43,217 nt of DNA from Chitinophagaceae bacterium (GCA_947474815.1 CANJJU010000005.1:1-43217); one strand, 5' to 3'; counted from the first letter of the stretch, positions 27,368-35,912 are shown. The notes: generated by a model not told the origin, from the letters alone. Program-made: numbers and translations.

Positions 27368-29326
27368 ATGAAAAAGACGATTTTATTTATTGTTTTTGCT
27401 TTGAGCATTTTTGCAAGCAGGGCGCAATATTCGAGATACATTGTGAAACTTAACGATAAGGGTACCAGCCCTTTTTCCTTAAGCACTCCCTCTGCCTATC
27501 TATCCCAGCGTGCCATTGACAGAAGAATCCGATACAACATAAGTTTAGATAGCACCGATCTTCCTGTAACACCTAGGTACGTTGATAGTATTCGATTATC
27601 CGGAAACGTTACTATATTAAATGTATCAAAGTGGCTGAATGAAATATCTATAGAAACCATCGATGCCGATGCCCTGATTAAAATCAATTCATTTCCGTTT
27701 GTAAATAATACTCAACCCATTGCAGCAAGATCTGCTATTACTAGAGTTAATAAGATTGCCAATGCCCCTTTGATAGAGATCCCCTCTATTGTGCCCACAA
27801 TACAACAAAACCTTGTGGATGTGTACAATTACGGGAAATCTAACGGACAGGTTAAAATACATCAGGGAGATTTTTTACACAACCATGGATTTAGAGGAGA
27901 TGGAATGCAATTAGCCGTGTTAGATGGTGGATTTTATCATTACAACACCCTGCCTACATTTGACAGCATCAACATCAACAACCAAGTATTGGGTACATGG
28001 GACTTTGTTGCGAATGAATCCAGCGTTGCGGAAGATGATGTTCATGGAATGGATTGCCTTAGTACCATTGCAGCTAATATGCCAGGTATTTTTGTTGGGA
28101 CGGCTCCAAAAACATCCTTTTATTTATTTCGTACAGAGGATGTGAATTCTGAATATCCCATAGAAGAACACAATCTTGCTGTGGGTGAAGAACGGGCAGA
28201 TAGTGTAGGCGTAGATGTTTGTTCTATTTCTCTTGGCTATACAGATTTCGACGACCCTTCTTTTAATTACTCTTACAGCGATATGAATGGATACACTACT
28301 ATTAGTGCTCGTGCATCTGCTATCGCCATTCGCAAGGGCTTACTGATTGTAATAGCCGCTGGAAATGAGGGAGATAAATCATGGCATTACATTACCACTC
28401 CTGCAGATACCGATAGCGCCTTTACTATAGGCGCAGTGGATACACTCGGACAAGTTGCAGTGTTTAGTAGTTATGGACCTAGCAGTGACGGACAAATTAA
28501 GCCCAATGCTGCTTCAGTAGGAAGATTTGCAGTTGTAGCAAATCCAGGAACTGGACTTCCCAGTTATAGTAACGGAACATCTTTTGCTTGCCCCAATATG
28601 GCAGGAATAACCACTTGCTTATGGCAAGCATTTCCTGAAGCAAATAATATCGAAATAATTAATACGCTTCAGCAATCAGCTTCAAATTACACTACACCAG
28701 ATGACAGAACAGGCTATGGAATTCCTGATGCAAAAAAAGCATTTGTTTTATTGCAACAAAAATATCACACGCAAACAATCTCAGTCAATCAATGCAAAGC
28801 CAATTTGGTATTATCAGTAAAAACAGACAATACCATGAGCATTGAAGTAGAAAGAAAATTTGCCAATGAAGCCGCTTTTACTACAATAACAACACTTCAA
28901 AGCAACTTGCCCTATGGCATGCACGAATTTTTATATACCGACGATATTATAAATTCTACCTCACTTTCCGTTCAGTATAGATTAAAGATGATCATTGGAA
29001 CAGACACTACCTATTACCTTGATGACACTACCCTAAATTTTACTGAACCCTGTAACAGCAATCCCTCAAATGAAGAAAGCATAGTGATATCCCCTAACCC
29101 TGTAAATGATTTTGTGAACGTATATTTCAGTAATGCCACAGCCTCTAGAGTTGCAGTGGTTATTGTAAATGCAGTAGGGCAAAGAGTATACACCGATGAT
29201 TTTCAGCATACAACTGGAATATTCAGTCAGGATATCAATATGAAGAATTTTAGCAAAGGCGCTTACTTTGTAACCGTGTATATCGACAAGAGAAAAGCAA
29301 TCACGAAAAAGATAATCAAACAATAA
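27368..29326 (+). CDS. S8 (subtilisin-like) serine protease with T9SS type-A sorting domain
   Basis: 652-residue secreted protease. A signal peptide (about 1-19, ending FASRA before QYS) precedes a pro-region and a peptidase S8 domain (about 165-460) with the triad Asp186 (LAVLDGGFYH), His226 (DDVHGMDCLS) and Ser405 (NGTSFACPNMAG). After a beta-rich linker the last ~80 residues form a type-A sorting domain (SPNPVNDFVNVYF, NAVGQRVYTDD, FSKGAYFVTVYIDKRKAITKKIIKQ). It should be exported by the T9SS and anchored or released at the cell surface. Its stop codon touches the stop of the convergent methyltransferase with no base between them. Confidence 0.94.
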   Translation: MKKTILFIVFALSIFASRAQYSRYIVKLNDKGTSPFSLSTPSAYLSQRAIDRRIRYNISLDSTDLPVTPRYVDSIRLSGNVTILNVSKWLNEISIETIDADALIKINSFPFVNNTQPIAARSAITRVNKIANAPLIEIPSIVPTIQQNLVDVYNYGKSNGQVKIHQGDFLHNHGFRGDGMQLAVLDGGFYHYNTLPTFDSININNQVLGTWDFVANESSVAEDDVHGMDCLSTIAANMPGIFVGTAPKTSFYLFRTEDVNSEYPIEEHNLAVGEERADSVGVDVCSISLGYTDFDDPSFNYSYSDMNGYTTISARASAIAIRKGLLIVIAAGNEGDKSWHYITTPADTDSAFTIGAVDTLGQVAVFSSYGPSSDGQIKPNAASVGRFAVVANPGTGLPSYSNGTSFACPNMAGITTCLWQAFPEANNIEIINTLQQSASNYTTPDDRTGYGIPDAKKAFVLLQQKYHTQTISVNQCKANLVLSVKTDNTMSIEVERKFANEAAFTTITTLQSNLPYGMHEFLYTDDIINSTSLSVQYRLKMIIGTDTTYYLDDTTLNFTEPCNSNPSNEESIVISPNPVNDFVNVYFSNATASRVAVVIVNAVGQRVYTDDFQHTTGIFSQDINMKNFSKGAYFVTVYIDKRKAITKKIIKQ

Positions 29327-30499
29327 TTACTTCTTAAAAACAGCCACAAACATAGTGTCTGCACCTATTTCAGATCCTTCCAAATAATGCATGTGCAAGA
29401 GCTCAAGGTGGTGTTTCTTTTTTATATAAGCCACGATGTCTTCATTCTCTTTTTTAAAAACAGAGCAAGTGATATAGTAGAATAGCCCCTTTTCTTCTAC
29501 GTGAGGAATGGTATTTGAAACAATGGCTTGTTGCCTTTCAACAAAAAAGTTAATATTCTTGCTATTAAACGAAAAAAGTTGCTCGGGCGATCTGCTCCAA
29601 GTACCACTACCCGTGCAAGGAACGTCACACACTACCATTTCAAATTTCTCTTCTCCTCCAAGACCACTCGATTTTGAAAGATCGGAGGTGAAGGATTTGT
29701 AAATATTAATGCTGGCCTGTTGCAAACGGGTAGATAGGTTTAATAAAATATTTTTTCGAATATCCGATACCGATAATTTTATTTTCTTTTTCAAGATATC
29801 GAATAACAATATTGCCTTACCCCCACTTGCCGCACAGCAATCCCAAACAGTTACTGAATGGCTGTCATGAAAGAAATGATTGTTACCTTTTATATAATCA
29901 AATACTTTTTGAGAATTACAGTCTTGTACTACCACGTCCTTGTTTATCCGTAAAGTGTCATCAAGCGAAGGATTCCCCATCAGGCGCAAACAATGCTCTT
30001 CCTCCTCATTAAATAAAACCCCTGCCGCATTCAATGCTTCCACTACTTTTGTTTTTCTTTCGGGGCGAATGCGAACAAAAACAGAGGGTTGCCTCGTAAA
30101 TGAAAGGCCATATGAAGCTGGATGAATAGCAGCACTCAGTTCATCCGTAAAGGGAAAAAGACTTTCAGGAGTGATCTGATACAATGCTAGTTTATCAGAA
30201 AGACTAAACGTTATTTTATCATTTAAGTCTGAGTTCAGCACTTTCAAGCATTCCGTGGATTCTTTTTCAAAAATAAAAAATGCCGCAATTATTTTTTCAC
30301 TGATTGAAAGCTGCTTATTAAGCGCCAGAGAAACCCGAAAATAATTATAGCAAAGAGCACTAATCATTCTTCTATCTCTTGATCCGTATTTTTTATCGCC
30401 CGCAAAGAACTTTTTCAAATGAGGTGCAAATGGCAAGCCTCGCTCATAAGTTTCTATTAACTTGGAGGCGGTTGATAAGTAAGAGTGGTATCTGCTCAT
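29327..30499 (-). CDS. RsmB/NOP2-family RNA (cytosine-5) methyltransferase
   Basis: 390-residue cytosolic SAM-dependent methyltransferase of the Sun/Fmu (RsmB/NOP2) family, which makes m5C in rRNA or tRNA. An N-terminal NusB-like helical region (KKFFAGDKKYGSRDRRMISALCYNYFR) is followed by the Rossmann domain: motif I WDCCAASGGKAILLFD, motif IV DVPCTGSGTWSR (Cys) and motif VI YYITCSVFKKEN (Cys nucleophile). The exact target base is unknown, so I give no symbol. The start codon (30497-30499) directly follows the T-tract of the odhB terminator, so its own promoter must overlap that terminator, or expression depends on read-through. Confidence 0.92.
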   Translation of the reverse strand: MSRYHSYLSTASKLIETYERGLPFAPHLKKFFAGDKKYGSRDRRMISALCYNYFRVSLALNKQLSISEKIIAAFFIFEKESTECLKVLNSDLNDKITFSLSDKLALYQITPESLFPFTDELSAAIHPASYGLSFTRQPSVFVRIRPERKTKVVEALNAAGVLFNEEEEHCLRLMGNPSLDDTLRINKDVVVQDCNSQKVFDYIKGNNHFFHDSHSVTVWDCCAASGGKAILLFDILKKKIKLSVSDIRKNILLNLSTRLQQASINIYKSFTSDLSKSSGLGGEEKFEMVVCDVPCTGSGTWSRSPEQLFSFNSKNINFFVERQQAIVSNTIPHVEEKGLFYYITCSVFKKENEDIVAYIKKKHHLELLHMHYLEGSEIGADTMFVAVFKK

Positions 30500-30525
30500 A
30501 AAAAAATCCCGCGCTGAGCGGGATT
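30500..30525 (-). terminator. Rho-independent terminator of odhB
   Basis: Perfect 8-bp stem AATCCCGC (30505-30512) / GCGGGATT (30518-30525) with a 5-base loop. On the minus strand it is followed by seven T residues (30506 down to 30500). It lies 16 bases after the odhB stop and ends directly against the methyltransferase start codon. Confidence 0.88.
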
Positions 30526-30541
30526 GTATATTTTAAAATAA

Positions 30542-31756
30542 TTATAATTCTAACAAGGCGTTAATTGGATCTTTCCCAAATAATAACAAAGAAGGATTTT
30601 CTAATAATTGCTTCACCATTACTAGGAATCCTACCGATTCTCTCCCATCAATGATTCTATGGTCATAGCTCAATGCCAAATACATCATGGGCTTGATAAC
30701 CACTTGCCCATTGACTGCCATAGGCCTATCTACAATATTGTGCATGCCTAAAATAGCACTCTGTGGGATATTGATTATTGGCGTACTCATCATTGAACCA
30801 AAAATCCCGCCATTGGTTATAGTAAACGTTCCGCCAGTCATTTCTTCAATGGTAAGTTTGTTGTTTTTAGCTTTTGTTGCCAAGTCAACCACTGCCAATT
30901 CTACTTCGGCCATACTCATGCTTTCGGCATTTCTTATAACGGGCACCACCAAACCTTTAGGAGCACTTACTGCAATGGAAACATCACAATAGTCATGAAA
31001 AATAATTTGATCTCCATCGATATAAGCATTTACAGAAGGGAATTGCTGTAAAGCATAACAACAAGCTTTTGTGAAAAAGCTCATGAAACCTAAGTTTACA
31101 CTATGTTGCTCTTTAAACTTGTCTTTGAATTTTTTTCTAATCTCCATGATTGCACTCATGTCTACTTCATTGAAAGTAGTGAGCATGGCAGTCGTATTTT
31201 TCGATTCTACCAATCTACGGCTGACTGTTTTGCGCAAATTGCTCATCTTTTCTGGACGATCATTTCTACTATACAATGCTGCCCCTGGTTTTCTACCCGG
31301 ATTGTTCAAAGCTTCTAATACATCTTGCTTGATTATTTTTCCATTAGAACCAGATGGCACAATTTTTTTACTATCCATTTGTTTGTCAGCAATCATTGCC
31401 GCCGCCACAGGTGTGGCTTTTAAATCTACTACAACCGGCTTGCTACCTTCTTCTTTCATTGAAACAGGTTTTGCTGTCTCCTCTTTTTTTACGGGTGCCG
31501 CAACTTCGGCAGGTCTTGCTGCATCAGTGTCAATCGTGCAAACCAAATCACCAATAGCAAGGGTATCCCCTTCTTTCGCAATTTGCTTTACTGCTCCTGC
31601 CTGCTCAGCATTGATCTCAAAAGTGGCTTTCTCACTTTCAAGTTCTGCTATTACTTCATCTCTTTCAGCCCAAGAGCCATCAGCCTTATGCCATTTTACG
31701 AGGGTAACCTCACTGATACTTTCTCCCACAGTAGGTACTTTTATTTCAATAGCCAT
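30542..31756 (-). CDS. odhB: 2-oxoglutarate dehydrogenase E2 (dihydrolipoyl succinyltransferase)
   Basis: 404-residue E2 core of the 2-oxoglutarate dehydrogenase complex, moving the succinyl group from E1 via lipoate to CoA in the TCA cycle. A lipoyl domain (about 1-77) has the lipoylated Lys43 in [12 protein letters not shown] linker rich in Pro, Lys and Glu and a peripheral-subunit-binding domain (about 113-152, [20 protein letters not shown]) precede the catalytic domain (about 170-404), which ends with HRIIDGRES (H366, D370). The single lipoyl domain and the [17 protein letters not shown] region fit the succinyl rather than acetyl type. The E1 gene is not adjacent; the gene stands alone between two terminators. 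Confidence 0.95.
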   Translation of the reverse strand: MAIEIKVPTVGESISEVTLVKWHKADGSWAERDEVIAELESEKATFEINAEQAGAVKQIAKEGDTLAIGDLVCTIDTDAARPAEVAAPVKKEETAKPVSMKEEGSKPVVVDLKATPVAAAMIADKQMDSKKIVPSGSNGKIIKQDVLEALNNPGRKPGAALYSRNDRPEKMSNLRKTVSRRLVESKNTTAMLTTFNEVDMSAIMEIRKKFKDKFKEQHSVNLGFMSFFTKACCYALQQFPSVNAYIDGDQIIFHDYCDVSIAVSAPKGLVVPVIRNAESMSMAEVELAVVDLATKAKNNKLTIEEMTGGTFTITNGGIFGSMMSTPIINIPQSAILGMHNIVDRPMAVNGQVVIKPMMYLALSYDHRIIDGRESVGFLVMVKQLLENPSLLLFGKDPINALLEL

Positions 31757-31869
31757 TTTAATAATTTATTGATGCAAATTTCGGAAAAAATAGGATTATC
31801 AGGCGATTTATTTATCAAAGCCAAATGTGGCTCAAAAAACATCAATTATAACGCCTTAATTCCAGTAAT

Positions 31870-31903
31870 AAAAAAACCGTCTCAACATTGATTGAAACGG
31901 TTT
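31870..31903 (-). terminator. Terminator of rpoD
   Basis: AAACCGTCTCAA (31874-31885) pairs with TTGAAACGGTTT (31892-31903) over 12 positions with one C-A mismatch and a 6-base loop. On the minus strand a run of seven T (31876 down to 31870) follows. It is 33 bases after the rpoD stop. Confidence 0.8.
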
Positions 31904-31935
31904 GCTATTGATTAAAAAAACAATTTTCTATATTG

Positions 31936-32802
31936 TTAACCTAAAAAACCTCGTAATAAATTTGCTTGTGTAGTGGACCGAAGTTGAGAAAGGGCCTTGT
32001 CCTTAATTTGACGCACGCGCTCACGAGTGAGATTGTATCGTCGGCCGATGTCTTCCAAACTTAATGGTTGATCAACTCCAATACCGAAAAAATAGGTTAC
32101 TACTTCCTTCTGCCTTTCGGTAAGCGAATTCAATGTGCGTTCAATTTCAGTGTTTAAAGAATCTTCCGCTACAAGCATTTCGTCAGCTCGAGGAGCATTT
32201 TTATCTTGAAATACTTCCATAAAAGTTGCCTCCTCTGTGATTGAAATTGGCTGATCCATACTCACATGTCTTCTACTTACAACCATTGTATCTAGTACTT
32301 CCTTTGGCTCTACACTTATCGCTAATCCTAGCTCTTCGGCTGAAGGCTCTCGCTCAAACTCTTGTTCTAATTTCGAATAAGCCTGACTTATTTTATTTGT
32401 TAAACCCACCTTATTTGCTGGTAATCTTACAATGCGAGCTTGCTCCGCTAGCGCTTGTAAAATACTTTGTCTGATCCACCATACTGCATAAGAAATAAAT
32501 TTAAACCCTTTAGTTTCATCAAACCGATAAGCAGCTTTAATCAACCCTACATTGCCCTCATTAATCAGATCAGAAAGAGAAAAACCTTTGTGCTGATATT
32601 GCTTTGCGACAGACACTACAAATCTAAGATTGGCTTTTACGAGTCTATCCAATGCAGCTTGATCGCCTTTTTTGATAAGCCCTGCTAGCCTTGATTCTTC
32701 ATCAGGCATAAGCAATTCAATTTTACTAATTTCTTGAAGATATTTATCTAAGCTTTGACTCTCCCGATGGGTAATAGAGACCGCAATTTTAAGTTGACGC
32801 AT
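31936..32802 (-). CDS. rpoD: Primary RNA polymerase sigma factor (sigma-70, RpoD/SigA)
   Basis: 288-residue primary sigma factor of the Bacteroidota type. Region 1.2 starts SQSLDKYLQEISKIELLMP. Region 2 includes LVKANLRFVVSVAKQYQHKG, LSDLINEGNVGLIKA and KFISYAVWWIRQSILQAL. Region 3 (RLPANKVGLTNKI) and region 4 (LEDIGRRYNLTRERVRQIKDKALSQLR) follow. Region 1.1 is absent, which is normal in this phylum. This factor is expected to read the TTTG/TAnnTTTG promoters seen elsewhere in the window. It is followed by a terminator and is divergent from the START-like gene. Its upstream region (32803-33065) holds a DnaA-box-like 9-mer and two inverted repeats. Confidence 0.97.
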   Translation of the reverse strand: MRQLKIAVSITHRESQSLDKYLQEISKIELLMPDEESRLAGLIKKGDQAALDRLVKANLRFVVSVAKQYQHKGFSLSDLINEGNVGLIKAAYRFDETKGFKFISYAVWWIRQSILQALAEQARIVRLPANKVGLTNKISQAYSKLEQEFEREPSAEELGLAISVEPKEVLDTMVVSRRHVSMDQPISITEEATFMEVFQDKNAPRADEMLVAEDSLNTEIERTLNSLTERQKEVVTYFFGIGVDQPLSLEDIGRRYNLTRERVRQIKDKALSQLRSTTQANLLRGFLG

Positions 32803-32890
32803 GCTTATTGTGTTTGGTTTTCTTAGGCTGTATCAATAAACATCACCGATTTATTTGGAAATGGTTCACTGACATTGATAGAACGTATTT

Positions 32891-32910
32891 TATATACTTG
32901 AAAGTATATA
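32891..32910. promoter_or_regulatory. Perfect palindrome upstream of rpoD
   Basis: TATATACTT (32891-32899) and AAGTATATA (32902-32910) are exact inverted copies separated by two bases, the form expected of an operator for a dimeric regulator. It lies 88 bases upstream of the rpoD start and 155 bases before the START-like gene. I do not recognise a specific regulator for it. Confidence 0.45.
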
Positions 32911-32919
32911 TGTGGATAA
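32911..32919 (-). promoter_or_regulatory. DnaA-box-like 9-mer
   Basis: TGTGGATAA on the plus strand is TTATCCACA on the minus strand, an exact match to the consensus DnaA box. It directly abuts the palindrome 32891-32910. There is only one, so this is not an origin; chance occurrence in 43 kb is not negligible. Confidence 0.35.
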
Positions 32920-32922
32920 ATT

Positions 32923-32943
32923 GCATTATCGCAGTCATAATGC
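32923..32943. repeat. Second inverted repeat upstream of rpoD
   Basis: GCATTAT (32923-32929) and ATAATGC (32937-32943) are exact inverted copies separated by 7 bases. It could be a second operator or an RNA hairpin in a leader. No T-tract follows on either strand, so it is not a terminator. Confidence 0.4.
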
Positions 32944-33005
32944 TCATTAATTGGATGAAAAAGGGCTAAAAATGGACTAGTTGCGAAAAAAAAACAAGTA
33001 AATAT

Positions 33006-33035
33006 TTTGTCGCGTTGATTAATTTTCTATTATTG
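33006..33035 (+). promoter_or_regulatory. Probable promoter of the START-like gene
   Basis: TTTG (33006-33009), an 18-base spacer and TATTATTG (33028-33035) differ from the TAnnTTTG consensus at one base. The leader to the ATG at 33066 would be about 27 bases. Confidence 0.45.
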
Positions 33036-33065
33036 CAACACACTAGGCCACTTTAATAAGTAAGA

Positions 33066-33446
33066 ATGAGTAAGAAAGTATTATATACGTTAGAATATCC
33101 GGTAAGATGCTCCCCTAGCATTTTATATGAATTCCTAATCAGCCCAGCTGCATTGCAGGAGTGGTTTGCAGAAAAAGTAGACGAAAGAGAAGGGGTGTAT
33201 AGTTTTTCGTGGAATGGAACGGAGGAAAAAGCCAATCTAATTGAAAAAGAAGCAGATAAGTTTGTTCGATATCGCTGGACGCATATGCAAAAAGACGAAT
33301 ACTTTGAGTTCAGAATAGATAGATCAGAAGTGACCAATCAAACCATTTTGATCATCAGCGATTTTGCCGAAAAGAAAGACATTAAGGACCAAAGTCAACT
33401 TTGGGAATATCAAGTGAAGGATCTGTTTCATAGATTAGGAAGCTAA
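33066..33446 (+). CDS. START-like / SRPBCC-domain protein
   Basis: 126-residue cytosolic protein with a START-like (SRPBCC, AHSA1-related) fold. It opens with a strand then a helix, VLYTLEYPVRCSPSILYEFLISPAALQEWFA, typical of the hydrophobic-pocket family. FSWNGTEEKANLIEKEADKFVRYRW follows, and the last helix is WEYQVKDLFHRLGS. No signal peptide is seen. Ligand and function are unknown. It is conserved in style in Bacteroidota and sits next to a lipopolysaccharide-transport permease, but the 167-base gap argues that they have separate promoters. Confidence 0.8.
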   Translation: MSKKVLYTLEYPVRCSPSILYEFLISPAALQEWFAEKVDEREGVYSFSWNGTEEKANLIEKEADKFVRYRWTHMQKDEYFEFRIDRSEVTNQTILIISDFAEKKDIKDQSQLWEYQVKDLFHRLGS

Positions 33447-33560
33447 TCGACGAGCGCAAGTTAGAACTCCTATTTCTACCCAAGTCATCTCTCCCATTTT
33501 GCTATCAATCTGATACCATTTTCTTCTAATAATGAATGCAAGTTCCTTGTTAGAAAGAGT

Positions 33561-33568
33561 TATTTTTG
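33561..33568 (+). promoter_or_regulatory. Probable -7 element of the LptF/LptG gene
   Basis: TATTTTTG matches TAnnTTTG and is 45 bases before the ATG at 33614. I find no good -33 element at the expected distance. Confidence 0.4.
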
Positions 33569-33613
33569 TATACGCCAACGCAGTCAAATGCATAGGCCGT
33601 AGAATGTTGTTGT

Positions 33614-35050
33614 ATGATGAAAAAACTAGACAAGCTAATACTGAAATCTTTCATTGGTCCATTCATAGCTACGTTTTTTATTGCACTTTTTGTGCTGATG
33701 ATGCAAAGCCTATGGAAATACATCGACGACCTTGTAGGCAAAGGATTAGATTTTGTTACCATCATTACTTTCATATGGTATGCAAGTGCTTCTTTATTAA
33801 CGTTGGCAATGCCTATTGCTATTTTGATTTCCTCTATCATGACTTTTGGCAATCTGGGAGAAAGTTTTGAACTGATTGCAATAAAATCTTCTGGTATTTC
33901 TTTACTCCGATTCATGCGCCCCTTGATGTGGGTTGCAGTTTTCCTATGCGGAGTCGCATTTATATTTTCCAACTATGTCATTCCCTATGCCAATCTGAAA
34001 TTCATTACGCTTTATAGTGACATCTATGTAAAGAAGCCTGCATTCGATTTAAAAGAAGGCGTATTTTTTACATATATCCCTAATTATGCAATCAAGGTGG
34101 GTAAAAAAGAGTCAGATGGAAAAACAATTCACAATGTGTTGATATTCGAACAAAATAATTCGATACAAGACAATTGCATCGTTGCAGAAAAAGGTAAAAT
34201 GGAAATTTCTGAAGATGGAAAATATCTAGAGTTCAATTTAGAAAACGGATATCGCTATCAGGAAAGAGGAAGCATCATGGATAGCTCTACGGAATTCACT
34301 AGGCTAGGATTTAAAAATTTTAAAAAATTATTCGACCTAAGTGTATTGCAAAAACAACAAACCAATGACAGCGTTTTCAGAAATAATTTTAAGATGCTAA
34401 GCGCACGCCAGCTAAGCAAAAACATAGACTCTTTGACTAAATCTGAAGAAGACCTTGTGATTGATTTTGGAAAAAAAATGAAAAATGAATTAAAGTATAG
34501 TCAACTGCCGGAAAGCTTATGGAATAAAGGCAGCAAGATAGCCGATACTATTTCGTACAAAGACTTTATCCCTCAACAGGAATTATTCAAAATAAAACAT
34601 TATGCTTTAAATAAAGCAGGAGCGTTAAAAACGATTATTCAACAAAATTCTATTGAACAAGAAAGCAAACAGAAAGACATCGTGTTTCATCAAATTGAAT
34701 GGCATCGTAAATATTCGCTGTCGCTTGCTTGCTTAGTATTGTTTTTTATTGGAGCTCCTTTAGGCTCTATTATTAGAAAAGGCGGAATAGGAATGCCATT
34801 GGTAGTAGCCATTATTTTCTTTTTGGTCTTTCACTTACTAAATATGTTTGGAGAAAAATTTGTAAAAGAAAGTATTACTGTGCCATTTGTTGGCATGTGG
34901 CTTGCAGTCATTGTTCTTACCCCCATTGGAGTTTTCCTTACCTACAAGGCTATGCACGACTCCCAATTGTTTAGCAAGGAATATTATGTTCGATTTGCTA
35001 ATAAGATTCAATCGATCTATAGAAAAATGAATCCAAAATCACTCAAATAA
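33614..35050 (+). CDS. LptF/LptG-family (YjgP/YjgQ) permease
   Basis: 478-residue inner-membrane permease of the LPS export ABC transporter LptB2FG, which extracts lipopolysaccharide and passes it to the periplasmic bridge. The N-terminal KLDKLILKSFIGPFIATFFIALFV is the family's first helix. Two more membrane segments lie before about residue 125, then a periplasmic beta-jellyroll and linker (about 130-360), then three membrane helices from about residue 370 (LSLACLVLFFIGAPLGSIIRKGG, MPLVVAIIFFLVFHLL, FVGMWLAVIVLTPIGVFLTY). LptF and LptG cannot be told apart safely here, so no symbol is given. The SOD gene starts 11 bases after its stop. Confidence 0.9.
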   Translation: MMKKLDKLILKSFIGPFIATFFIALFVLMMQSLWKYIDDLVGKGLDFVTIITFIWYASASLLTLAMPIAILISSIMTFGNLGESFELIAIKSSGISLLRFMRPLMWVAVFLCGVAFIFSNYVIPYANLKFITLYSDIYVKKPAFDLKEGVFFTYIPNYAIKVGKKESDGKTIHNVLIFEQNNSIQDNCIVAEKGKMEISEDGKYLEFNLENGYRYQERGSIMDSSTEFTRLGFKNFKKLFDLSVLQKQQTNDSVFRNNFKMLSARQLSKNIDSLTKSEEDLVIDFGKKMKNELKYSQLPESLWNKGSKIADTISYKDFIPQQELFKIKHYALNKAGALKTIIQQNSIEQESKQKDIVFHQIEWHRKYSLSLACLVLFFIGAPLGSIIRKGGIGMPLVVAIIFFLVFHLLNMFGEKFVKESITVPFVGMWLAVIVLTPIGVFLTYKAMHDSQLFSKEYYVRFANKIQSIYRKMNPKSLK

Positions 35051-35061
35051 AATTTAGAATC

Positions 35062-35826
35062 ATGAAAGAAAGCCAACCAAATAGCAGAAGGAAATTTATT
35101 AAATCTACTGCTGCTGCCACTACTATGATGGTCATTGGTCTTGATGCAATAGGCAATGCATTGAGTTCTTACGCCACCAATAAAAAAATGATTGCTCCCT
35201 CATTAAAAACAGGATTCGATCAGGAGCCTCTGCCTTATAAATACGATGCACTCGAAGATGTAATAGATGCCGCCACTATGGAGATTCACTATTCTAAACA
35301 TGCTGCTGCTTATGCCAAAAACTTAAAAGAAGCTGCCATGGCTGAAAAAGTAAATATGCAGGAGCCACTTGAATTTGTTTTAGCAAACATCACATCGTAT
35401 TCTACCAAAATGAGAAACAATGGAGGCGGTCATTATAATCATGAAATGTTTTGGAAATGCATGCAGCCCAAAAAAACCGACAATAACCCAACGGGAGCAT
35501 TGTTAACTGCCATCGTAAAACAATTCGGCACTTTGAATGACTTTAAAACACAATTCGCAGAAGCTGCCAAAACAAGGTTTGGAAGTGGTTGGGCTTGGTT
35601 ATACAAAGACGACAAAGGGATTTTGAAAATTGGCAGCACCGCCAATCAAGACAACCCATTAATGAATATCCCTACCGTTGAACATAAAGGATTGCCATTA
35701 TTGTGCCTGGATGTTTGGGAACATGCCTATTATTTAAAATATCAGAATAAAAGAGCCGACTATATTCAAAACTGGTGGAATCTTGTAAACTGGTCTTATG
35801 TAGAAAAACGATTTGAAGGAGCCTAA
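35062..35826 (+). CDS. Mn/Fe superoxide dismutase with Tat signal
   Basis: 254-residue enzyme converting superoxide to oxygen and hydrogen peroxide. The N-terminus SRRKFIKSTAAATTMMVIG is a near-perfect twin-arginine motif (SRRxFLK), so export in folded form to the periplasm is expected. The SOD domain (about 50-250) has metal ligands His76 (EIHYSKH), His127 (GGHYNHEMF), Asp217 and His221 (DVWEHAYY). GGHYNH and ANQDNPL with the active-site Gln are of the manganese type, but metal choice is not certain from sequence. It follows the LptF/LptG gene by 11 bases and is probably co-transcribed; a hairpin covers its stop codon. Confidence 0.93.
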   Translation: MKESQPNSRRKFIKSTAAATTMMVIGLDAIGNALSSYATNKKMIAPSLKTGFDQEPLPYKYDALEDVIDAATMEIHYSKHAAAYAKNLKEAAMAEKVNMQEPLEFVLANITSYSTKMRNNGGGHYNHEMFWKCMQPKKTDNNPTGALLTAIVKQFGTLNDFKTQFAEAAKTRFGSGWAWLYKDDKGILKIGSTANQDNPLMNIPTVEHKGLPLLCLDVWEHAYYLKYQNKRADYIQNWWNLVNWSYVEKRFEGA

Positions 35827-35843
35827 AGAAACAGCTCCTTTCA
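35816..35843 (+). terminator. Hairpin spanning the SOD stop codon
   Basis: AAGGAGC (35816-35822) pairs with GCTCCTT (35834-35840) across an 11-base loop containing the TAA stop, then a short T-run. It is a plausible but modest terminator. Confidence 0.5.
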
Positions 35844-35869
35844 ATTAATATTAATTATTTCAAAAGCTA

Positions 35870-35877
35870 TACTTTTG
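35870..35877 (+). promoter_or_regulatory. Probable -7 element of the M20 dipeptidase gene
   Basis: TACTTTTG matches TAnnTTTG and lies 35 bases before the ATG at 35913. The -33 element is not clear. Confidence 0.4.
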
Positions 35878-35912
35878 TTGTTCTCAATTTTCAATTAATA
35901 AAAAACTATACT

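Noticed and set aside
31071-31772. 233-codon open frame antisense to odhB
   Set aside because: It lies wholly opposite a well-supported E2 gene, has low-complexity hydrophobic and Ser-rich content, and no promoter or family motif.
31857-31910. Terminator of rpoD acting also on the plus strand
   Set aside because: No T-tract follows the hairpin on the plus strand and no plus-strand gene precedes it.
32891-32943. Replication origin near rpoD
   Set aside because: Only one DnaA-box-like 9-mer is seen, with no dnaA, dnaN or clustered boxes; a regulatory site is more likely.
33532-33972. Open frames on both strands over the start of the LptF/LptG gene
   Set aside because: Both overlap a clear membrane permease and show no recognisable features; they are reading-frame shadows.
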